Assembly (NCBI GenBank): GCA_964523575.1
Contig: CAZGAV010000004.1
Coordinates: 1-64,000 of the forward strand
Length of the DNA stretch: 64,000 nt
Direction of reading: 5' to 3'
DNA from: DAOUTW01 sp964523575
GTDB taxonomy: Bacteria > Zixibacteria > MSB-5A5 > GN15 > JAAZOE01
The notes beneath the pieces were generated by a model. That model ran no database searches. It saw only the letters and a list, made by a program, of their open reading frames with translations, and was not told the DNA's origin. Each line of letters starts with the position of its first letter. The first letter of the stretch is position 1. This document shows positions 54,281-63,664 of the stretch, in pieces. The position numbers and the translations under genes were made by a program.

Positions 54281-54726
54281 AAAAAGACGTTTTAATCATC
54301 ATCGGTTCCACCTCCGATCAGGAGTATGCCGACGCCGCTTCGGCCATGCTGGATCAGCTCGCTATCGGCCATCATCAGCTGGTTTCGTCGGCCCACCGGC
54401 ACCCCGATCAAACCGTTAAAATCGCCCGTGAAGCGGCCCAAAACGGCTTCAAAGTCGTTATCTGCATGGCGGGCATGGCGGCTCATCTGCCGGGGGTGGT
54501 GGCCGCCAACACCAATTTACCCGTTATCGGGGTGCCTCTTCCAGCCACCCTGGGCGGGGTCGATTCGGTGTTATCGATGACTCAGATGCCGCCGGGAATA
54601 CCGGTGGCAACGGTCGCCATCGGCCGGGCCGGCGCCAAAAACAGCGCCGTTTTGGCCGCCCGAATCCTCGGTCTGGGCGACGCTGAAATCGCGGCCCGGC
54701 ATAGAGAGTACCGAGAATCTCTTTGA
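54277..54726 (+). CDS. purE: N5-carboxyaminoimidazole ribonucleotide mutase, class I PurE
   Basis: A 149-residue enzyme moving the carboxyl group of N5-CAIR to CAIR. Motifs are IIGSTSDQEYADAAS, VSSAHRHPDQ (catalytic His), CMAGMAAHLPGVVAA and LLSMTQMPPGIPVATVAIG-type segment VLSMTQMPPGIPVATV. The partner PurK needed for class I PurE is not in the window. Confidence 0.95.
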   Translation: MKKDVLIIIGSTSDQEYADAASAMLDQLAIGHHQLVSSAHRHPDQTVKIAREAAQNGFKVVICMAGMAAHLPGVVAANTNLPVIGVPLPATLGGVDSVLSMTQMPPGIPVATVAIGRAGAKNSAVLAARILGLGDAEIAARHREYRESL

Positions 54727-54796
54727 TATTTCGGGGATATTTTCGTCAGAATATGCATATAAGTAAAAAGCGCCATAACTTTGGGAGAACTGAATT

Positions 54797-55726
54797 ATGA
54801 CCATGAACGCTCACTTGAAACAGTATTTCGGCAGGTTCATTCTAAGTCTTTGCCTGACCGCTCTGGCCTTCGCCGGCGCCATGGCCCAGGAAGGTTCCTC
54901 GACCGCGGCTGAAAGTTACAATATGGGTATCAAATCCCAGCAGAGCGGTGATACCGCCGACGCCATCACTTACTACAAAGCGTCGCTGGCGGCCGATGCC
55001 AACTTCACCGACGCTTATTTCAACCTCGGTTCCATCTATTTCGCCCAGGGCAATTATGTCGAGGCGGCCAAAGACTTTAAGAAAGTGACCGAACTGGATC
55101 CGTCCAGCGCCGAGGGCTTCGCCAATTATGGCAAGGTGCTGTTCGTTCAGGAGAAATTCAACGACGCCATGGCCGCCTATGAGGGGGCCCTCAAGGTCGA
55201 CCCCAATCATGCCGAATCGCTCAAGGAACTGGGCAAGTTGTACTACAAAAAAGCCGGCCCCAGCGATCCGGCCGACTACGACAAGACTATCGAATATCTG
55301 CAGAAATACCTCAAAAAAGACTCCACCGACAGCTACGCTTATTATTTAAGCGCCATGGCTTACAAGCAGAAGAAAAATTACCAGAAGGCCATCGTAAATT
55401 TCGATGCCGCCATCAAGAACGATCCCAACAACTTCGAGTCGCTCAATGGATTGGCCGGGATTTACCTGATGCAACAGCAATACAGCCAGGCCATCAATTA
55501 TTACGAAAAGGCGCTCAAGCTCAAACCCAAGAACTATCGTTGCGCCCGCAACCTGGCTATCGCCGTTCAATCGCGCGACCCCGAAAACTACGACGCGGCC
55601 ATCGCCGCCTGGGAGAATTTTCTGAAGATCGCCAGTAAGAACTCGGCCGCGGCCAAATATGTCGCCCAGGCCGAACAATTGGTCAAGGATTTGAAGGACG
55701 CCAAAGCGATCGCCGGAGAAAATTAG
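54797..55726 (+). CDS. Exported tetratricopeptide-repeat protein
   Basis: A 309-residue protein with a signal peptide (about 1-30, ending AGAMA-QE) and six to seven TPR units, for example FTDAYFNLGSIYFAQGNYVE, EGFANYGKVLFVQEKFNDA and FESLNGLAGIYLMQQQYSQA. It is likely a periplasmic or outer-membrane-linked scaffold. GGGAG lies 9 bases before the first ATG; a second ATG follows two codons later. It follows purE by 70 bases and ends at a bidirectional terminator. Confidence 0.87.
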   Translation: MTMNAHLKQYFGRFILSLCLTALAFAGAMAQEGSSTAAESYNMGIKSQQSGDTADAITYYKASLAADANFTDAYFNLGSIYFAQGNYVEAAKDFKKVTELDPSSAEGFANYGKVLFVQEKFNDAMAAYEGALKVDPNHAESLKELGKLYYKKAGPSDPADYDKTIEYLQKYLKKDSTDSYAYYLSAMAYKQKKNYQKAIVNFDAAIKNDPNNFESLNGLAGIYLMQQQYSQAINYYEKALKLKPKNYRCARNLAIAVQSRDPENYDAAIAAWENFLKIASKNSAAAKYVAQAEQLVKDLKDAKAIAGEN

Positions 55727-55770
55727 ATGTAAAGCCTTTTGTTGCGACCTTTCATTACAATTGAGCCAAT

Positions 55771-55801
55771 AAAAAAGCCCCGCCCATAAGGCGGGGCTTT
55801 T
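55771..55801. terminator. Bidirectional Rho-independent terminator
   Basis: AAGCCCCGCC and GGCGGGGCTT form a 10-bp stem around CATAA, with A6 on one side and T4 on the other, midway between the plus-strand TPR gene and the minus-strand gene ending at 55820. It can serve both. Confidence 0.92.
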
Positions 55802-55819
55802 CTATCATCAGCCGACACG

Positions 55820-57064
55820 TTATTTCTTCTTGAATTCCACCCGGTCGAAATCCTGCCAGTCGAGCATTTCTTCATCATCCGAACCCGGGGTGGCCGAAAC
55901 ATAGATGCCGTTATTCTCGTCGTTGACGTCGTTGGAATCGCGGAGCTTGAATTCCCGGCCGTCCCAGAGAGTGACGCGACTGCTGCGGCTTGACAACTTC
56001 TCGATCGACTTGATATTCTCAAACGGAATATCGAAAGCAACGCCGCGATAACTGCCGTCGAGAACTTCCCAGCCGTATTCCTCGTCATTATCCCAGCGGA
56101 TCGCGCCCGTTAACTCATTGCCGTCTTCGTCGTAAACGGATCCATACAGGGGTTTGCCACCGTCAAAGTCATCATACGAAAGATAGGCCGAAGCCGGCGG
56201 CTGTTTGAGTTCGAGGGATTCGAAGTCATCCCATTCGACGGTCACCCGTCCCATTTTGCGATCGGAAATAATGATGCCCCGGTTGCCGCTGTCAACGTCG
56301 TTGGAATCGTCGAGCCGGATTTCATCGCCGTCCTTCAACACGATCAGCGAGGCCTGCGAAGATATTTTCTCGATCCGCGCAATTTGTGAGAATTTAATTT
56401 TCCGTTGTCTCCGGCGGTCGCGGCCGTCGATAATATCGGTTGTGAACATCTCATCGACGTCCCAGCAAATCCATCCGGTAAATTCTCCCAGCTTGCTGGT
56501 CGTTACGGTGCCGTACAGGCGGTTGCCAAAATCGGATTTGACGTCTCCCCCGTCGAAGAAATCGATGTGGTCGATATCATCCCAGACCAGCTCCAGTTCT
56601 CCCTCATCGGGATCTTCGATGACGATTTCCCGCACCCCCGACCCGAGATCGGTGGAACTGGATGTAATCGCCACTTTCTCGCCGTTTTTAAGAAGCAGAA
56701 CAGCATCATTATCGGAATCCGGCGTCAGAGTTTTGATATTCCCAAAGGCGATGCACGTTTGCCGGGAGGAACTCCACGAGGCGCCGTCCTTGTATATGGT
56801 CAGGCCGAAGATATTGATTTCGCTGCCGGTGTCTTTGTAACGGCGGCGCTTTTCCTTCTTGGCCTCCTTGCTCTGCTCTTTATAGCCGTCAATCATATCA
56901 TCCCAGGAGGCCTCGTTTCTATCCCAGCGAATGGGGCCTTCCAGGACATCGCCCTGATCGGTGTAAATCTTGCCGTAAATCCGCCCTTTCTCGGCCTGCG
57001 CCGCCGAGGCAATAAAAAACACCACCAGACCGATGAGGATCATGCCTGCAATTTTCCGAGTCAT
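55820..57064 (-). CDS. Exported protein made of three copies of an unnamed module
   Basis: A 414-residue protein with a signal peptide (about 1-24, ending ASAAQA). The mature part is a triplicate: copies at about 26-180, 181-303 and 304-414. Each begins with a LYG-V/I element and a G-x-I-x-WD-x-(D/N)E motif (GPIRWDRNE, GWICWDVDE, GAIRWDNDE), continues with an IDG or LDG turn, a FxxIxxIEKLSS-type strand and an LKDG-E-x-L-x-DSNDV-type stretch, and ends in W(D/Q)DFD-x-(V/L)EF. The first copy carries a 30-residue Lys-rich insertion. It is very acidic and may bind calcium. I know no family name. Monocistronic, ended by the terminator at 55771. Confidence 0.8.
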   Translation of the reverse strand: MTRKIAGMILIGLVVFFIASAAQAEKGRIYGKIYTDQGDVLEGPIRWDRNEASWDDMIDGYKEQSKEAKKEKRRRYKDTGSEINIFGLTIYKDGASWSSSRQTCIAFGNIKTLTPDSDNDAVLLLKNGEKVAITSSSTDLGSGVREIVIEDPDEGELELVWDDIDHIDFFDGGDVKSDFGNRLYGTVTTSKLGEFTGWICWDVDEMFTTDIIDGRDRRRQRKIKFSQIARIEKISSQASLIVLKDGDEIRLDDSNDVDSGNRGIIISDRKMGRVTVEWDDFESLELKQPPASAYLSYDDFDGGKPLYGSVYDEDGNELTGAIRWDNDEEYGWEVLDGSYRGVAFDIPFENIKSIEKLSSRSSRVTLWDGREFKLRDSNDVNDENNGIYVSATPGSDDEEMLDWQDFDRVEFKKK

Positions 57065-57201
57065 AATAACCTCGCTCTTGAAGTTCCTTCTCTTTTGATA
57101 ATTAGACGGCTAACTGACCCAAAGGGTTGCACTTGATAAGTCTTTTTAAGGATAGAGTGATTTAAAAAATCAGTCCCCCCTCCAGTACGATTTCTTAGCG
57201 C

Positions 57202-60054
57202 TTACTTGAGATAAACCATCTTGCGGACAGCATTGAATTCCGGCGTCATCAGGCGATAAAAGTATAAACCGGTGGCCATATCCCGGCCGTCACGGCCCCG
57301 GCCATCCCAGACAACCCGATGTCGCCCGGCGGCAAGATGATTATCAACCAGGATATCAACCATCTGACCCAGAATATTGAAAACCTCCAGCCGAACCGGG
57401 CCGGAGCGTTTGAGCCCGAAGGCTATGGTCGTAGTGCCGTTGAAAGGATTGGGGGAATTCTGTTTAAGGAAAAAGACGGAAGGAACCGCATCGGAGCCCG
57501 GATCGTCAACCGCCGACGGAATCGAAATTTCGATTTCGCCGCATTCCAGTATCGGCGACTGAAACGAGCTGTCGACCATTTGCAGATAGAAACTGTCGGG
57601 GGCATCGCATGCGGTCAGGACGGTGGCGCCGGTGAGCGAATCATTGGCCCGGCCGTAAAGGTCGCCCAGATGATAATAACCGGGATCTATCAGGCGTTTA
57701 TCGGCCTCCGGCGGCATGATAATTGTAATCGTCCCGGCCACCGTGTCAACTGAGGCTATCAGGCTGTCGATGGTACTGGCTCCGATGGCCGCCCCGATCG
57801 AATCCACAGTCAGCATGGTCTTGTCATAACTCATTTTGATATAGCCCGACAGAATGCGATTATGACCATGCAAATACATCGGCGTCTGGAACACCTTCCC
57901 CTGCTCGGTCTGGGTCGGCAGAATGACCACCGAATCATAGACTTCAATCGTGATTTCGAAAGGTATCTTCAGGGGATTGTTAAAAGCCAGGCTGTCGGTA
58001 ATCACGATACTGTCGCAGTAAATCCCGGCATCGAGATTTTCGGTCTCTATTATATAGCCGATAAAATCATTTTCCTGACCGGCATGATTTCCCAAAATCA
58101 ACCACGAAGCCGAGGCCGACGCCGACCAGTCAATCGTGCCGCTTCCGAGATTGGCGACCATAATGGAGTCGGATACGCTTTCTCCCCGCTCAAGCGTCAA
58201 GGATACCGCCGATGGCAGACCGGCCAGATAGGGCCAATTCGAATCGAGATTCAGCGCAACATGCAATGATTCGGGGCTGTTCATGGCGCTGGTGTCGGTT
58301 ATGATGACATAACCTTCATAATCGCCAGCCGTCAGCGAAGATATATCGCATCCAACCCGGATAGCCTCCCCGGCCGTTCCGGAGACTTTGTCCAGCGTCA
58401 ACCAGCCAACCGAGGTCGCCAGGGAGAAGTTCAATTCGCCGCTGCCGTCGTTGTCGACGATCATGGTCTGTTCCGATGGAGCCCCGATTTCAGTCAGGGC
58501 CTTGAAATTCATGGATTCCGGAGCCACGGCGATTAACGGCCCGGTGATCGACAGTACTACCGGAATAAAGGCGGTGGAATCGTTGTGGGTGATATCAATC
58601 ATCCGTATGCGCCCCTGATGCAGGCCGTAATCGAGCACTGAGGAGTTAATGGTAACATAGAAGCTGTCCGGCGTCGTACCGCCGGTTTTCGATAATGACA
58701 GCCAGTCATCATCCGGCTCCAGACTGTAGGCCAGTTCCCCATAGCCGGCGTTGGTGAGCCCGATCTTTACCGGGTCCGGTACAGGATCGCTTTTATCTTT
58801 CGATAAATCCACCCGGGTCGGGGCGGCGATCAACGATGGATTATTATATTGCATCAGACGGCCGTAAATATCGTAATTGCCGCTCCGCGCATCGGCCCAC
58901 GCGGCATACAGGTAAAAGCCGTCCAGGGCCACGTCGGGATGGAGCTGATTACCTGAGAGGTCGAGATTAACCGGAAAATTCAAGTCGCACCGCTTACCGG
59001 CCGCATCGAACATCTGCCCCTTGATATCCCAGCCGGCGGACGACGAATCGGCCCAGATGACGCAGGTATTACCCATCCGATCCGAGGCCACCCGGGGATC
59101 GCGCTGGGCGGTTTGAGCCCCGTCCATATTTACCAGAGTGTTGGCTCCCAGCCGATTCAAATCGGAATCGAGACGCTGGATATAAACATCGGGATTGTCG
59201 GGATAACTGCCGTTGCGCCAATCGGACCAGACGACCTGAATGATGCCGTTGCCGCCGATGGCCGCCGAAGGAAATTTCTGCTTCGTCGAAGTCCCGTCGT
59301 CGTTGATGCGGATATTACCGCCCACGGCGACGCCGTCGGCGTCGAATTTCTGGAGATAGATATCGTCGTTGCCGTTGCGGCCGTCATACCAGGCCACCAC
59401 CGACCACCCCTCCGATGACAGAGCAACGTCCGGTTCATGCTGGGGCGTGCCGGTATTGTCATCGTTGACTTGTCGGTTGACTCCCAAAGGATCGCTGTCG
59501 TTATCCAGACTCTGGATAAACACGTCCCAGTTGAAATGACGCAGGTCGGTCCAGGCGATCACTGTCCGGCCCCATCCGGCGGCGGCGATTGCCGGGGACT
59601 GATGGCTGGAGTCGGGCGGTTCCACCGTGATGTTTTGATTGTCGCCGACGAATCCGGTGCTGTCGAGACGCTGAAAATAAATATCGGGATCGAAAGGATA
59701 GGCGTTGTTGCGGTAGTCTTTCCAGACGGCGAAGTAATTTCCATACCAGTCCGACGACAGGTCCGGTTCAAACTGCCAGGCCCCGGAATTGTCGTCGTTG
59801 AGAATAAAATTGTCGCCGATTTCGACCGCCCCGGAATCATACAGACGGCAGAAAATATCGCTGTTGTCGTCGCGGTAATCGACCCAGATGACGGCGAATT
59901 TGCCATCCAGTCCTACCGCCACCGCCGGCGTATTCTGTTCTGAAGAAGAAAAATCCTGCGAGATCAAAAAGTCCCGCTTGTCCAGCGTTCCCCCGATAGA
60001 AACAGCCGAGGTCAGCAGGACCGCACACCATAGAATAAGACGCTTGCATACCAT
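57202..60054 (-). CDS. Large secreted multidomain protein with sorting domain
   Basis: A 950-residue protein. A signal peptide (MVCKRLILWCAVLLTSAVSI) is followed by about seven repeats of roughly 50 residues with the WxDxRxxxxDIYxQRxDxxG pattern (about 35-400), probably a beta-propeller. Then come two to three BACON-like Ig domains (about 410-700; GWLTLDKVSGTAGE), a cohesin-like domain (about 706-844; FQTPMYLHGHNRILSGYIKM) and a C-terminal FlgD/type-A sorting domain (859-950; NSPNPFNGTTTIAFGL, GLYFYRLMT, RKMVYLK). It should be exported and surface-attached by a type IX-like route, although no type IX genes are in the window. The start is not supported by a clear ribosome site. Confidence 0.85.
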   Translation of the reverse strand: MVCKRLILWCAVLLTSAVSIGGTLDKRDFLISQDFSSSEQNTPAVAVGLDGKFAVIWVDYRDDNSDIFCRLYDSGAVEIGDNFILNDDNSGAWQFEPDLSSDWYGNYFAVWKDYRNNAYPFDPDIYFQRLDSTGFVGDNQNITVEPPDSSHQSPAIAAAGWGRTVIAWTDLRHFNWDVFIQSLDNDSDPLGVNRQVNDDNTGTPQHEPDVALSSEGWSVVAWYDGRNGNDDIYLQKFDADGVAVGGNIRINDDGTSTKQKFPSAAIGGNGIIQVVWSDWRNGSYPDNPDVYIQRLDSDLNRLGANTLVNMDGAQTAQRDPRVASDRMGNTCVIWADSSSAGWDIKGQMFDAAGKRCDLNFPVNLDLSGNQLHPDVALDGFYLYAAWADARSGNYDIYGRLMQYNNPSLIAAPTRVDLSKDKSDPVPDPVKIGLTNAGYGELAYSLEPDDDWLSLSKTGGTTPDSFYVTINSSVLDYGLHQGRIRMIDITHNDSTAFIPVVLSITGPLIAVAPESMNFKALTEIGAPSEQTMIVDNDGSGELNFSLATSVGWLTLDKVSGTAGEAIRVGCDISSLTAGDYEGYVIITDTSAMNSPESLHVALNLDSNWPYLAGLPSAVSLTLERGESVSDSIMVANLGSGTIDWSASASASWLILGNHAGQENDFIGYIIETENLDAGIYCDSIVITDSLAFNNPLKIPFEITIEVYDSVVILPTQTEQGKVFQTPMYLHGHNRILSGYIKMSYDKTMLTVDSIGAAIGASTIDSLIASVDTVAGTITIIMPPEADKRLIDPGYYHLGDLYGRANDSLTGATVLTACDAPDSFYLQMVDSSFQSPILECGEIEISIPSAVDDPGSDAVPSVFFLKQNSPNPFNGTTTIAFGLKRSGPVRLEVFNILGQMVDILVDNHLAAGRHRVVWDGRGRDGRDMATGLYFYRLMTPEFNAVRKMVYLK

Positions 60055-60218
60055 AGCAGCGACGACTATTGCAAATCCTTTGCCCGGCCGCAGAGAAGCC
60101 GTCGGATATAAGTAACCTTTTGTCGGGGAAATGGTTGCTAAACGCAACCGGCGGCCCGATAGAGGCCATCAAGCAAAAACCGGAATTCATATCCGGCCTC
60201 ATGAGGAAAATATTTCAA

Positions 60219-60242
60219 CGGGGAGGAAATACTCCCTCCCCG
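60219..60242 (-). terminator. Probable terminator of the HU operon
   Basis: On the minus strand CGGGGAGG pairs with CCTCCCCG around an 8-base loop, followed by TTGAAATATTTTCC. It lies 27 bases after the stop of the 31-residue gene. Confidence 0.6.
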
Positions 60243-60268
60243 GAAAATTGATCGGATGCGCGTAGGCG

Positions 60269-60364
60269 TCAGACTTTTTTCTTTTTATGGCGGTCGCGTC
60301 TTCTACGTTTTTTCCGTTTGTGGGTCTTAATCTTTTGCCGTTTTCGTTTCTTTCCGCTGGGCAT
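60269..60364 (-). CDS. 31-residue COX24/mS38-like basic protein
   Basis: A very short gene encoding a 31-residue, extremely basic protein that starts MPSGKKRKRQKIKTHKRKKR and ends RRRDRHKKKKV. AGGAGG stands 4 bases before the ATG. The K-R-x-x-x-H-K-R-K-K-R-R pattern is that of the AURKAIP1/COX24 C-terminal domain, known from mitochondrial ribosomal protein mS38 and from tiny proteins of Bacteroidota and relatives; a ribosome-associated role is inferred. It follows the HU gene by 31 bases. It is invisible to normal length cut-offs. Confidence 0.85.
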   Translation of the reverse strand: MPSGKKRKRQKIKTHKRKKRRRRDRHKKKKV

Positions 60365-60395
60365 TCATCCTCCTGTGCAGCTCGAACAACGCAAC

Positions 60396-60680
60396 TTAAA
60401 TAGGCAGTTTCGTTATCAGGTTCTTGAATTCGTTTGAAGGTTTGAACACCGGCACCTTTCGGTCAGGTACCGGAACCACCTCACCAGTGCGAGGGTTTCT
60501 GGCTTTGCGAGCTTTTCTGAGCTTAATTTTGAACGTGCCGAAACCCCGGATTTCGATATTATGCCCTGCCTCCAGAGATTTCTTGACTGTAGTCAAAAAA
60601 TTATCGACCACCACGGCAACGTCAGTCCGAGTAAGCCCGGTCTTCTCAGCAACTTTCTCGACCAGATCGGCCTTGGTCAT
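60396..60680 (-). CDS. HU/IHF family DNA-binding protein
   Basis: A 94-residue nucleoid protein. The helical N-terminus (MTKADLVEKVAEKTGLTRTD), the beta-arm region with GFGTFKIKLRKARKARNPRTG and the C-terminal FKPSNEFK are typical of HU. GGAGGAGG lies before the ATG at 60680. HU versus IHF cannot be decided, but the short form and RNPRTGE suggest HU-like. Cotranscribed with the 31-residue basic protein. Confidence 0.95.
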   Translation of the reverse strand: MTKADLVEKVAEKTGLTRTDVAVVVDNFLTTVKKSLEAGHNIEIRGFGTFKIKLRKARKARNPRTGEVVPVPDRKVPVFKPSNEFKNLITKLPI

Positions 60681-60809
60681 CTCATCCTCCTCCAAAAACA
60701 ACTATCAATTATTGAGTTATGGAAAATAACATCTATTGGCTCATTGCGCAACTGTTTTATTTCCCAAAGTAAAAAAAACTTTTCAGATCCTTTTTGCCGT
60801 TTTCGAGCC

Positions 60810-61700
60810 TTAGCGATAGAGATACATCAGCGACGGGCCGTTGGCCTCGCTTCCGGATATCTTTTCGACCAGGTTGAGACTGCCATAAAGGAAATCAAAC
60901 AGCCCCGGTTTTTTCTTTACTTCCCGGACCAGATCCGGGTCCGGCCCCAGCCCGGCCATCTCGCCGGCGATACTGACAGCTTCCTCAAAGGTTCCCAGAG
61001 TATCGACCAGACCCAGATTATAGGCCTGACGCCCGGTAAAAACGGAACCGTCGGCCAGAGGATAAATCTCCTCCTTGGGCCGATTGCGGCCTTCGGCGAC
61101 CGCCTCGACAAACTGCTCATAGGTGTCGTCGATAACGGCTTTTAGCATTCTTTCCTCTTCCGGCGTCATCGGCCGGGAGAAAGACCCGACATCTTTGAGA
61201 TCGCCGGATTTGATCGTTTCCCATTCGACTCCGATTTTGTCGAGGAGTTTCTTGGCCATAGGGAAAGACAGAATAACGCCAATGGAACCGGTCAGGGTTC
61301 CCGGATTGGAAACAATCCGGTCAGCCGCACACCCGACATAATAACCGCCCGACGCGGCCACCGAACGGAAGGAAGCGATAACCGGCTTGCCCTCTTCGCG
61401 GGCTTTCATCACCTGAGCGTGCATTTCCTGAGAGGCCGCCACGCCGCCGCCGGGGGAATCGATATCGAGAACAATCGCTTTGACTTCCGAGTCATCGGTC
61501 CATTTTTTCATCTGGCGCACGAATTCGCGGGAATCGGCTATTTGGCCATAAAGCTCGACTACCGCCACGCGCGGTCCGAATCCGTGAAATTCCAGACCAT
61601 CGCCGCCGACCATGGCCACCATCAACACCAGCGCCGCAAAGCCGAAAACGATGATACAGGAAATGACGACAATAATTATGACAACCGTTTTTCTTCTCAC
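60810..61700 (-). CDS. sppA: Signal peptide peptidase SppA (S49 family, short form)
   Basis: A 296-residue membrane-anchored serine protease that degrades cleaved signal peptides. One N-terminal helix (about 5-27) is followed by the S49 domain with VLDIDSPGGGVAASQEMH, the nucleophile region SVAASGGYYVGCAADRIV and DGSVFTGRQAYNLGLVDTLG. It is of the short type, so several subunits would form the ring. The start is GTG with GAGGGG just upstream. It follows the lytic transglycosylase by 9 bases. Confidence 0.93.
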   Translation of the reverse strand: MRRKTVVIIIVVISCIIVFGFAALVLMVAMVGGDGLEFHGFGPRVAVVELYGQIADSREFVRQMKKWTDDSEVKAIVLDIDSPGGGVAASQEMHAQVMKAREEGKPVIASFRSVAASGGYYVGCAADRIVSNPGTLTGSIGVILSFPMAKKLLDKIGVEWETIKSGDLKDVGSFSRPMTPEEERMLKAVIDDTYEQFVEAVAEGRNRPKEEIYPLADGSVFTGRQAYNLGLVDTLGTFEEAVSIAGEMAGLGPDPDLVREVKKKPGLFDFLYGSLNLVEKISGSEANGPSLMYLYR

Positions 61701-61709
61701 AGGCCCCTC

Positions 61710-63519
61710 TTAGTTCTTTAGAATTTTCAGGCGCGCGCCGACCCGGAGTTTGGTGGCGTCGCTTATATTATTGATATTCTGAATGGCCCGCACGCTGGTG
61801 CGGAATGCCCGCGCGATCTCCGACAGCGTATCTCCGCGCCGGACTATATATATCAAATAATCGTCGGAATTATTGGAACCGCCGGTAACCAGAATTTTCT
61901 GGCCGACGTAAATTTTGGAAGAACGGCTGAGACCGTTCAGGCGCCGCAGAGTGGCCGTCGTCGTGCCATACTGGCGGGCGATGTCCCACAGGGTATCGCC
62001 TCTCTTGACGGTGTAGGAACCGGTCTTCCCGGCCGGCTGGCGATCGTAGTCCTCGCGCGCCGTTTCCACCTTGGGATTGGCCGATCCCGGAAGTTTGATC
62101 ACCTGGCCGACATAAATCCGGCTGGAATTTCCCAGATAATTCAGGTTCCGCAATTTTTCCGGAGTCGTATTAAACGAGCGCGCGATATCCCAGAGGTTAT
62201 CGCCTTTCTGGACCACATAGGCGTTATCGCCGGTAGCATACCGAGTTTTTGACGGTCGCGAAGAAACGGACGATCCCCCGCCCAGCGGCACTGGAACAAT
62301 CAGTGATTTCCCGGCATAAATCCGTGATCGCCGACTGAGATTATTGGCCTCAAAAATGGCATATTGCGAAACGCCGTATTTACTGGCGATCGAAGAAATC
62401 GTCTCCCCCCGCCGGATTTCATGCCGAACCCAGCTGGTTTCCTCGGGCGATTTCATTTTGGGTAAATTGGTCAGGAATTGATCTTTGGTCCCCTTGGGGA
62501 TTCGGAGATGATATTTGCTCACTTTCGGCGGTGTGACGCCCCGCAGCAATTCCGGATTGAGATCCTGAATATGTTCAACCGAGGCACCGGTGGCCGCCGC
62601 CACGGTTTTCAAATCAAGGCATTTATCGATGGTGACTTCGTCGAAATCAACCGGATCGTCATAGTTGATATGGAAGCCATACATTTCCGGATTCTTGGCG
62701 ATTATCGTCGCCGCCATATAAAACGGCACATAATCCTCAGTTTGCTTGCGGAGGTCCATATCCCAGAAATTAGTCGTTTTCTGGCGTCGGATAGTTTTTT
62801 CGATTCTTCCCGGGCCTCCGTTATATGCCGCCAGGGCCAGTTCCCAGTCTCCGAAACGTTCATATAGATGTTTCAGAAAACGCGCCGCGGCATGGGTCGA
62901 TTTGACGAAATCGCGTCGTTCGTCGTACCACCAGTTGCGGTCCAGATCGTAGAGCCGACCGGTGCTGGCGATAAACTGCCAGGGCCCGGAGGCCCGCGCC
63001 CAGGAATATGCCCGGCAATTGAAACCGGATTCGATCAGCGGAAGGTAAACNNNNNNNNNNNNNNNNNNNNNNNNNNNNNNNNNNNNNNNNNNNNNNNNNN
63101 NNNNNNNNNNNNNNNNNNNNNNNNNNNNNNNNNNNNNNNNNNNNNNNNNNAGTGCTGTAACGTTTGGCCTCCGGCGTATTCCCGACCGTATCGATATCCA
63201 GTTCGGCCATCGATTGCAAAGCCCGCTCCAGATAATATTGCGCTTCTTCCCACGAAGCTTCCTGATTCGCGGCCACACCCTGTGCAAAATACTCCTGAGC
63301 CTCATGCAGTTGCCGCCAGATTTCATCATCGACGGCATAGGCCGAATCGGAATAGTACTCGGTCTCGATGGCCGAGTCTTCGACGGTATTCAGGGTATCG
63401 TTTTTTTCCAGCATGAGATCGCGCGGGGTATCGCGCGAAACATCCTGGTACGGATTGGTCGCCCACGTCAATGAGCTTAGAGAAAGGCAGACAATCGACA
63501 GTGCAATAAATCTTTTCAA
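61710..63519 (-). CDS. mltD: MltD-like lytic transglycosylase with four LysM domains, interrupted by the N gap
   Basis: One gene split by the assembly gap. Before the gap: a TTG start (63519) with AGGGA upstream, a signal peptide (MKRFIALSIVCLSLSSLTWA) and a helical region. After the gap, at once: the SLT domain with the catalytic Glu in LPLIESGFN, then ASGPWQFIASTGRLY and ELALAAYNGGPGRIE. Four LysM repeats follow (RRGETISSIASKYGVSQ, QKGDNLWDIARSFNTT, KRGDTLWDIARQYGTT, RRGDTLSEIARAFRTS). It cleaves peptidoglycan to 1,6-anhydro products in the periplasm. The frames before and after the Ns differ, which is expected if the 100 Ns do not represent the true length. Confidence 0.88.
63051..63150. 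other. Assembly gap of 100 N
   Basis: Exactly 100 Ns, a conventional placeholder for a gap of unknown size. It falls inside the lytic transglycosylase gene, just before its catalytic Glu. Confidence 0.99.
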
Positions 63520-63664
63520 AGCATTCCCTGTGCTGTAAAGGTTCTTGGACTCCTTAAAGTATATCGGTCAGTGCGCCGGGCACCTTTACGCCTAAATCCG
63601 TCTAAGCTATTGCTATATATGCATTCAGGCAAACCCTGTCAAGTTTTTTGTTTGCCTCCCCGAT

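Noticed and set aside
61710..63519. A frameshifted pseudogene in the transglycosylase
   Set aside because: The frame change coincides exactly with the 100-N placeholder, so it says nothing about the real gene.
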